Of a stretch of DNA of 5,721 nt, positions 1-3,861 are shown one piece after another (the stretch's first letter is position 1; every line of letters begins with the position of its first letter). The stretch covers positions 1-5,721 of the forward strand of contig CAKTNU010000127.1 in assembly GCA_934589325.1 (NCBI GenBank), read 5' to 3'. The notes under the pieces are model-generated. The model was not told where the DNA came from and did no database searches. It worked only from the letters and a program-made list of their open reading frames with translations. The translations under genes were made by a program, and so were the position numbers. This DNA comes from an uncultured Oscillospiraceae bacterium. Lineage in GTDB: Bacteria > Bacillota_A > Clostridia > Oscillospirales > Oscillospiraceae.

Positions 1-240
1 GGCGACAACATCTACAAGGTGCTGATTTACTTTGATAAGCTCTATTCCGTCATGGACGATCAGGAAAAGCGGCAGCTTATGGAATCGCTGCTTTCCGAAG
101 TCCAGATTTATGAGGAACGGCAGCCGAACGGCCAGTGGCTCAAGTCAATCAAGTTCAAGCTCCCAATCATTGCGGAAGATATGAGCTTGAGTTTGGACAA
201 CGATGCACATATCGAGTGCGTGGTTTCCCTGTCAAAATAA
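1..240 (+). CDS. Large serine recombinase, C-terminal fragment (cut by window start)
   Basis: This is the last 79 codons of a gene that is open at base 1 and ends with TAA. The visible protein has an aromatic/hydrophobic stretch (IYKVLIYFDKLYSVM), a charged helix with DDQEKRQLMESLLSEV, and then a beta-like tail containing NGQWLKSIKFKLPI. I recognise this ending from clostridial site-specific serine recombinases of the TnpX/resolvase-recombinase type. Their N-terminal resolvase domain with the catalytic serine and their zinc-ribbon domain would lie upstream, outside the window. Such enzymes integrate and excise mobile elements and are commonly the last gene at one end of the element. A GTG at 19 is only an internal codon, not a believable start. 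Catalytic residues cannot be checked here, so activity is unknown. The family call rests on the C-terminal signature only. Confidence 0.8.
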   Translation, partial: GDNIYKVLIYFDKLYSVMDDQEKRQLMESLLSEVQIYEERQPNGQWLKSIKFKLPIIAEDMSLSLDNDAHIECVVSLSK

Positions 241-277
241 TAATCTGTAGAAATACAGAGATTATCTCGGCGTTTTT
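241..277 (+). terminator. Weak terminator-like hairpin after the recombinase
   Basis: The hairpin starts at the first base after the recombinase stop. TAAT (241-244) pairs with ATTA (261-264) and CTGTA (245-249) pairs with TACAG (254-258). They enclose a GAAA tetraloop, with a two-base AG bulge on the 3' side. A run of five T follows at 273-277, but eight bases separate it from the stem and the stem is AT-rich. It may be a poor intrinsic terminator. Because it directly abuts an integrase gene, it could also be part of an element-end sequence. Confidence 0.35.
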
Positions 278-343
278 ATAGATAGACGGCATAGTCAGAA
301 AGCAGTTCCAATATGGGCTTATTAGTGCTATAAGAGGGCAAAA

Positions 344-415
344 ATGGTAGTTGATTTCAAGAATATTGAAAGATACATCTATGAGAAGATTTCTAAAATG
401 CGTCTAAAAGAATAG
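344..415 (+). CDS. Possible 23-codon small ORF or gene remnant
   Basis: An ATG lies 5 bases after an AGAGGG ribosome-site-like stretch (333-338) and opens a 23-residue frame rich in charged and aromatic residues (MVVDFKNIERYIYEKISKMR, then LKE) that ends in TAG. It is in the same reading frame as the 494-994 gene, with three stops between (413, 428 and 470). The helix-like composition could suit a small peptide, a leader, or the amino end of a broken gene. I do not recognise the sequence. A -1 shift near the A-runs at 395-398 or 406-409 would carry it into an open frame running to 525. Short ORFs like this arise by chance, so confidence is low. Confidence 0.25.
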   Translation: MVVDFKNIERYIYEKISKMRLKE

Positions 416-493
416 GCACATATAGGTTAAAACGCAGTAACAAGATGGACAAGGATAAATCTGTGCCAGTAGAAGTGCCCGAAAAGGTGTGCC

Positions 494-994
494 GTGTCTT
501 CGAGCGTAATGTGGGGGATAGATAAGGAGTGTTATCTTGCGGCACTGGTATTGTCATTAACATTGCCAGATATCTGTTCTCAGGTAGAGAATGGCGTGAT
601 GGATGGAAATAGAAGTCTCTATATTAATTGGTTCAACGCACACGTTGAATATAGCGATTTCCATTTTCCCACAATCGGGTTCGAAACTCAAACTTTTGAT
701 GGCGAGATGTGCTACTCGCTTAGATGCAAGGTTTTGCATAACGGTAATACCGAAGTTACTAATCCGAAGCTGAAAGTACTTGTGGATAGTTTTGAATTAT
801 TAAAGCCTGACGATCCGGATTATGAACCTGGATACAAATATATCGAAAAGACACGGCCAGATGGAACAGCAAAGTTGATTACTTGTATTGCAATTGATTA
901 CTTATGCGAACGTCTCTGCGATATGACGGAGAAGTTCTACAATGGTTGGGCTAATAAGCAGGATTTTGATGCGCACAAAATCTGGAGTAAATGA
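494..994 (+). CDS. Uncharacterised accessory protein with HEPN-like R-x4-H motif
   Basis: The frame encodes 166 residues from a GTG at 494 that has AAAAGG (482-487) six bases upstream. An ATG at 509 (161 residues) is an alternative start without a good ribosome site. The protein opens with a hydrophobic helix (YLAALVLSLTLPDIC, residues 14-28), followed by E32 and an aromatic stretch with YINWF (43-47). Next come YSLRCKVLHNGN (74-85) and, near the end, a long amphipathic helix (about 126-151). I recognise the pattern of an LTLPDIC helix followed by LRCxxLHxGN from uncharacterised proteins scattered among gut Firmicutes; no function comes to mind. R77 and H82 give an R-x4-H spacing like that of HEPN ribonucleases, which is an inference from motif and helical layout. 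There is no signal peptide or membrane segment, so it is probably cytosolic. It is clearly AT-richer than plsY or alaS and lies beside a recombinase, suggesting horizontal acquisition. Confidence 0.75.
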   Translation: MSSSVMWGIDKECYLAALVLSLTLPDICSQVENGVMDGNRSLYINWFNAHVEYSDFHFPTIGFETQTFDGEMCYSLRCKVLHNGNTEVTNPKLKVLVDSFELLKPDDPDYEPGYKYIEKTRPDGTAKLITCIAIDYLCERLCDMTEKFYNGWANKQDFDAHKIWSK

Positions 995-995
995 T

Positions 996-1121
996 ATGTG
1001 TCTAGTAACAGAGAAAATGAATGACATGTTCCCATTAACGTATGACATCAATAGCGGTGTCTCGGGGAATACGGAATGTGTCGCGCTCTTGGAGCGCGGC
1101 GGGAATGGACGGGTTTATTAA
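996..1121 (+). CDS. Possible 41-residue small ORF coupled to the upstream gene
   Basis: The ATG lies one base after the stop of the 494-994 gene. GGAG (984-987) sits 8 bases upstream, inside the end of that gene, so translational coupling is possible. The frame runs 41 codons, starting MCLVTEKMNDMF and ending ERGGNGRVY, to a TAA at 1119. The product is mixed polar with two cysteines and resembles no family I know. A strong GC-rich hairpin (1079-1101) lies within its 3' part, which may mean this stretch is really structured untranslated RNA. The spacing and ribosome site favour translation, while the short length and lack of recognisable homologues argue caution. Confidence 0.3.
   Translation: MCLVTEKMNDMFPLTYDINSGVSGNTECVALLERGGNGRVY
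1079..1101 (+). other. Strong GC-rich hairpin without adjacent T-run
   Basis: CGCGCTC (1082-1088) pairs perfectly with GAGCGCG (1092-1098) around a TTG loop. The stem can extend outward by a T-G wobble, a G-C pair and another T-G wobble to 1079-1101. It stands out in AT-rich surroundings. The nearest T-run (1125-1129) is more than 20 bases beyond the stem, so this is not a standard intrinsic terminator. It could protect the 3' end of the upstream transcript or reduce read-through toward plsY. Confidence 0.5.
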
Positions 1122-1131
1122 AAATTTTTAA
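1118..1131. promoter_or_regulatory. 14-bp A/T palindrome upstream of the plsY promoter
   Basis: TTAAAAATTTTTAA is a perfect palindrome centred about 58 bases upstream of the predicted transcription start. Its A- and T-tracts could act as a distal UP-like element or bent DNA. Perfect dyad symmetry also allows an operator. No known regulator box (FapR or FabT type) is matched convincingly. Confidence 0.35.
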
Positions 1132-1147
1132 ACATGGCCATAATCTG

Positions 1148-1176
1148 TTGCAAAGAGCGGAAATATTATATATAAT
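1148..1176 (+). promoter_or_regulatory. Sigma-A type promoter for plsY
   Basis: TTGCAA (1148-1153) and TATAAT (1171-1176) are separated by exactly 17 bases, with AT-rich DNA on both sides. The -10 box is a perfect consensus match and the -35 box matches four of six positions. Transcription should begin near 1182-1184, leaving a leader of roughly 80 bases before the plsY ATG. This is the best promoter in the window and marks where core-genome transcription starts again after the accessory patch. Confidence 0.75.
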
Positions 1177-1184
1177 AAAAACGC

Positions 1185-1198
1185 TTAAAATATTTTAA
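1185..1198. promoter_or_regulatory. 14-bp A/T palindrome at the plsY transcription start
   Basis: TTAAAATATTTTAA is a perfect palindrome lying just after the predicted start site. Together with the palindrome at 1118-1131 it brackets the -35 and -10 boxes. A dimeric repressor could bind here, but AT-rich sequence produces such symmetry easily, so the regulatory role is only a suggestion. Confidence 0.3.
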
Positions 1199-1212
1199 AT
1201 AAAAATTTTGAA

Positions 1213-1247
1213 TCAAGGCTGGGCCGAATGACCCGGTATAGCCTTGA
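1213..1247 (+). promoter_or_regulatory. Leader hairpin upstream of plsY
   Basis: TCAAGGCT (1213-1220) pairs perfectly with AGCCTTGA (1240-1247). Inside, GGG (1221-1223) can pair with CCC (1232-1234). The structure lies in the transcribed leader and ends 6 bases before the GGAG ribosome site of plsY. It does not hide that site. It could stabilise the message or help present the start codon. An in-frame ATG at 1228 lies in its loop and is an unlikely start. Confidence 0.5.
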
Positions 1248-1253
1248 TCCTGC

Positions 1254-1257
1254 GGAG
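1254..1257 (+). promoter_or_regulatory. Ribosome binding site that fixes the plsY start
   Basis: GGAG sits 6 bases before the ATG at 1264. The alternative in-frame ATG at 1228 has no comparable site, lies within a stable hairpin, and would add twelve polar residues ahead of the first membrane helix. Confidence 0.7.
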
Positions 1258-1263
1258 ACGGCC

Positions 1264-1890
1264 ATGAAAATTCTATTCTACATTATAATTATGATCGCCG
1301 GGTATATTCTCGGCTCACTCAGCATATCCATACTCCTGTCCAAGACGCTGCTTGGGCGCGATGTGCGCAAGCACGGCAGCGGCAATGCAGGGGCGACCAA
1401 TATGGCGCGGGTATTCGGGATGCACGCCGGGATACTTACGCTTGCGGGCGATATGCTCAAAGCGGCGGCGGCTATGCTGATCGGGTATCTGCTCTGCGGC
1501 GAGGTGGGCATGATGTTTGGAGGACTTGCGTGTCTGCTTGGACACTGCTTCCCTGTGCTGCATGGCTTCAAGGGCGGCAAGGGTGTCGCCTCCGGTGCAA
1601 TGGTAGCGCTCGCCATTGATTGGCGCGTGTTTCTCTGTGTTGTCGCGGCATTTCTTATCGGTGCGCTGCTGACCAAGAAGGTCTCGTTCGGCAGCCTGTG
1701 CGGGGCTGTTGCGATATTCATAAGTGCGGCGGCGTTCGGAGTATCCTCCCCGCGGCTGATTCTTGCTGCCGGTGCGATGCTATTGGTCATAGCCAGACAC
1801 AGGGATAATATCGTCAGACTCCTCAACGGTTCTGAGCCGGATTTCCGCCCCGCGAGGCCGCATGGACGCAGCCGTAAAGAAGGGTGTTGA
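1264..1890 (+). CDS. plsY: Acyl-phosphate:glycerol-3-phosphate acyltransferase PlsY
   Basis: This integral membrane enzyme transfers the acyl chain of acyl-phosphate (made by PlsX) to the sn-1 position of glycerol-3-phosphate, giving lysophosphatidate, the first committed intermediate of bacterial phospholipids. The 208-residue length is normal for the family. All three family motifs are visible: GSGNAGATN at 38-46, FKGGKGVAS at 102-110, and HRDNIVRLLNGSE at 179-191. Hydrophobic stretches at about 3-26, 54-76, 82-99, 111-136 and 141-177 fit the multi-spanning topology, and a basic tail (about 194-206) follows. The start at 1264 is chosen for its GGAG site and because it places the first helix directly at the amino end. 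It has its own strong promoter upstream and is followed by a stem-loop and then a dipeptidase gene on the same strand. plsX is not in the window. No key residue appears missing. Confidence 0.95.
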   Translation: MKILFYIIIMIAGYILGSLSISILLSKTLLGRDVRKHGSGNAGATNMARVFGMHAGILTLAGDMLKAAAAMLIGYLLCGEVGMMFGGLACLLGHCFPVLHGFKGGKGVASGAMVALAIDWRVFLCVVAAFLIGALLTKKVSFGSLCGAVAIFISAAAFGVSSPRLILAAGAMLLVIARHRDNIVRLLNGSEPDFRPARPHGRSRKEGC

Positions 1891-1918
1891 AAATACCCTG
1901 CGTCAGTGATATAGTAAT

Positions 1919-1947
1919 GGTATTGGGGCTTATACAGCCTCAATACC
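1919..1947 (+). terminator. Stem-loop between plsY and the dipeptidase gene
   Basis: GGTATTGGGGCT (1919-1930) pairs with AGCCTCAATACC (1936-1947) over 12 pairs with one G-T wobble, around a TATAC loop. ATAGTA (1911-1916) can also pair with TACTAT (1960-1965) outside it. The downstream sequence (TGCGTATTTCTGT) has no proper T-run, so termination would be weak or factor-dependent. It may partially insulate plsY from the next gene or stabilise the 3' end of its message. Confidence 0.5.
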
Positions 1948-1953
1948 TGCGTA

Positions 1954-1983
1954 TTTCTGTACTATTACGCATAATTGTATATA
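1954..1983 (+). promoter_or_regulatory. Weak promoter candidate for the dipeptidase gene
   Basis: TATATA (1978-1983), preceded by TTG, could be a -10 box. TTTCTG (1954-1959) is a poor -35 match at 18-base spacing. The region between the stem-loop and the gene is AT-rich, as a promoter would be, and the predicted start would leave a short leader holding the ribosome site. Read-through from plsY is the alternative. Confidence 0.3.
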
Positions 1984-2010
1984 CAAAATTTTCTTGAAAG
2001 GATATATATC

Positions 2011-3390
2011 ATGGACAACGAGCTTCGCCGTGAAATAAATGAATTTGTCGATGCAAACCGGGATGCGATACTGCGCGATATTGCGCGCCTTGTCGCGATC
2101 AACAGCGTCGAGGGAGAGAGTGCACCGAATGAGCCGTTCGGCCCGGGGCCGAGAGCGGCGCTGGATAAGGGGCTTGAGATAGCACGCGAGCTTGGGCTGG
2201 ACGCGGTAGACTGCGAAGGCAAGATAGGCTACGCCTGCATCGGCGGCGGCAGCGACCGCTACCTTGCCACGATAACTCACCTCGATGTCGTTCCGGTCGG
2301 AGAGGGCTGGACCGAGGATCCGTTCACCATGCGTGAGCGCGAGGGCTACATAATAGGCCGTGGTGTTATGGATGATAAGGGGCCGAGCGTGCTGTGCCTT
2401 TACGCGCTGAAATATCTCAAGGACAAGGGCATTGAGCTTCGTTATCCCGTCCGCGCCCTGCTCGGCGCAAACGAGGAGACCGGGATGCACGATGTCGAAT
2501 ATTATCTTGCGAATTATCCCGCTCCGCTGTTCTGCTTCAGCCCGGACGCAAACTTCCCGTTGTGCAACGGCGAAAAGGGCATCTACCACGGCCGTATGAT
2601 ATCCAAGCTCCCGATGGTCAATGTTGTCGATATCAAAGGCGGCTTCGCGGCAAACGCAGTTCCCGACAAGGCCGAGGCTTGGGTAAAGGCCGGCGAGCTT
2701 GTCTCCACCGAACGCGTCGAGGCGATACGGGAGGGTGAGCTGTGGCACCTGACGGCCACCGGCATCGGCGGTCACGCCTCACTGCCAGAGGGTACGGTCA
2801 ATGCCATCGGCGTGCTGGTGGATTATATTCTGGACAACGGCATTGCTGACGTGTCCGAGCGCCGCTTCTACGAACTGGTAAGCCTGCTGAACAACGACTA
2901 CACCGGAGCGTCTCTGAACGTCGCGGCGGATGACGGCCTGTTCGAGCCGCTGACCATTGTCGGCGGTGTCATCGGCGTTGAGGATGGCCATGTGTTCCAG
3001 ACTGTTGACAGCCGCTATCCGACGAATATGAGCGGCTCGAAGATAGCCCGTGCGATACAGCGCATGGCAGGGGAGGCGGCCGAGGTCACTATAGAGCGCG
3101 ATGCGGAGCCGTTCTACATGGCGCTGGATAACCCTGCAGTGCAGGTATGCATCAACGCCTATAACGACGTGACCGGCGAGAACGCCAAGCCGTACACCAT
3201 CGGCGGCGGCACCTATGCCCGTGATTTCCCGAATGCGGTGTCCTTCGGCCCGGAGCATCCCGAGCGCCCGCAGCCCGACTTTGCCGGTCCCATTCACGGC
3301 GTCGACGAGGCAGCAAGCATAGACTTCCTGCTCGAAGCGCTCAAGGTGTATATCCTTGCACTGATAGAGCTTGAAAAGATCGATTTCTGA
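2011..3390 (+). CDS. pepV: M20-family dipeptidase, PepV type
   Basis: This is a cytosolic di-zinc metallopeptidase that cleaves dipeptides, typically with a free amino end, in the final step of peptide use. The start at 2011 has AAAGGA (1997-2002) eight bases upstream; a TTG at 1975 is not supported. The protein has 459 residues, usual for PepV/Sapep proteins. Expected metal and catalytic positions are all visible: H90 and D92 in THLDVVPVGEGW, bridging D121 in GVMDDKGP, catalytic E155 and ligand E156 in GANEETG, D179 in FSPDANFP, and H429 in GPIHGVDEA. The dimerisation/lid domain in the middle carries GGHASLPEGT (H255), and GGGTYARDFPNAVSFGP at 398-414 is characteristic of the PepV branch. 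These positions lie close to those known in Lactobacillus PepV. It follows plsY on the same strand and ends before a strong terminator. Exact substrate preference (for example beta-Ala or D-Ala dipeptides) cannot be read from the sequence. Confidence 0.9.
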   Translation: MDNELRREINEFVDANRDAILRDIARLVAINSVEGESAPNEPFGPGPRAALDKGLEIARELGLDAVDCEGKIGYACIGGGSDRYLATITHLDVVPVGEGWTEDPFTMREREGYIIGRGVMDDKGPSVLCLYALKYLKDKGIELRYPVRALLGANEETGMHDVEYYLANYPAPLFCFSPDANFPLCNGEKGIYHGRMISKLPMVNVVDIKGGFAANAVPDKAEAWVKAGELVSTERVEAIREGELWHLTATGIGGHASLPEGTVNAIGVLVDYILDNGIADVSERRFYELVSLLNNDYTGASLNVAADDGLFEPLTIVGGVIGVEDGHVFQTVDSRYPTNMSGSKIARAIQRMAGEAAEVTIERDAEPFYMALDNPAVQVCINAYNDVTGENAKPYTIGGGTYARDFPNAVSFGPEHPERPQPDFAGPIHGVDEAASIDFLLEALKVYILALIELEKIDF

Positions 3391-3414
3391 CGTGATACCT
3401 TAATCTCAGACAGC

Positions 3415-3454
3415 AAAAAGCCTTACCTGATTTTCAACAGGTAAGGCTTTTTTT
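3415..3454. terminator. Bidirectional intrinsic terminator
   Basis: AAAAAGCCTTACCTG (3415-3429) pairs perfectly with CAGGTAAGGCTTTTT (3438-3452) around the loop ATTTTCAA. On the + strand it ends in seven T (3448-3454), and on the - strand the A-run gives five T. It lies between convergent genes and serves both the dipeptidase transcript and the alaS-HIT transcript. Confidence 0.93.
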
Positions 3455-3488
3455 CATGATCAGCCGATCAAATGAGACCGGCAGCGAT

Positions 3489-3836
3489 TTACACCATCTG
3501 CTCGCTCAGCTTCACACCGCCGAGAATGTGGAAGTGCAGGTGCATGACGGTCTGGCCGCCGTATTCGCCGCAGTTATTGATGACGCGGTAGCCGTTGTCC
3601 AGCCCTTCGGCCTTGGCGATTTTTGCGATGGCCTCAAAGCACTTGGCAACGTGAACGGAGTTTGACCCGTCGATCATGGCGGCGCAGGGGATGTGCTCCT
3701 TAGGCACAACGAGGATGTGCACAGGAGCCTGCGGGTTTATGTCGCGGAAAGCGAAGACGTATTCGTCCTCATATACCTTCGTGCTGGGTATCTCGCCGGA
3801 GATTATCCGGCAGAACAGGCAATCCTTATCACTCAT
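3489..3836 (-). CDS. hinT: HIT-family (HINT-type) nucleotide hydrolase
   Basis: This is a small soluble enzyme of the histidine-triad superfamily, which hydrolyses adenosine phosphoramidates and aminoacyl-adenylates, usually as a homodimer. From the ATG at 3836 the protein has 115 residues, typical for bacterial HINT. It shows CLFC (6-9), DINPQAPVHILVVPKEHI (32-49), YRVINNCGEYGGQTV (83-97) and the triad HLHFHILGG (99-107). H101 is the expected nucleophile and H99 and H103 complete the triad. C6, C9, H48 and a triad histidine could form the structural zinc site found in some members. A further ATG at 3845 adds three residues but is only one base from the AAAGGAG site, so 3836 is preferred. The gene follows alaS by 25 bases on the same strand and ends before the shared terminator, so it is probably the distal gene of an alaS unit. 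Natural substrate unknown. Confidence 0.9.
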   Translation of the reverse strand: MSDKDCLFCRIISGEIPSTKVYEDEYVFAFRDINPQAPVHILVVPKEHIPCAAMIDGSNSVHVAKCFEAIAKIAKAEGLDNGYRVINNCGEYGGQTVMHLHFHILGGVKLSEQMV

Positions 3837-3846
3837 GATGTTCATG

Positions 3847-3853
3847 CTCCTTT
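3847..3853 (-). promoter_or_regulatory. Ribosome binding site deciding the HIT gene start
   Basis: Read on the - strand, AAAGGAG lies in the 25-base gap after alaS. It is 10 bases from the ATG at 3836 but only one base from the in-frame ATG at 3845, which makes the downstream ATG the likely start. Confidence 0.65.
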
Positions 3854-3861
3854 ATCCTATA

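Noticed and set aside
306..334. TTCCAA-17-TATAAG promoter-like pair before the small ORFs
   Set aside because: The -35 match is poor, and the implied start would fall after the ribosome-like site of the 344 ORF. It could still serve the 494 gene, but the evidence is too weak to list.
557..739. 60-codon - strand frame inside the 494-994 gene
   Set aside because: It has no ribosome site or recognisable motif and lies wholly inside a better-supported gene.
1228..1263. Upstream in-frame ATG giving a twelve-residue longer PlsY
   Set aside because: It lies in the loop of a stable hairpin with no ribosome site, and the added residues are not typical of the family amino end. The ATG at 1264 has GGAG at good spacing.
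1278..1943. 221-codon open frame on the - strand over plsY
   Set aside because: It is antisense to a confidently identified PlsY with all three family motifs. The product is a low-complexity Pro/Ala/Ser/Arg-rich sequence with no recognisable domain, as expected of GC-rich shadow frames.
1930..3297. Two long - strand open frames (281 and 172 codons) over the dipeptidase
   Set aside because: Both are fully antisense to the M20 dipeptidase, whose metal-binding motifs are intact. They show no domain, and neither is needed to explain any gap.
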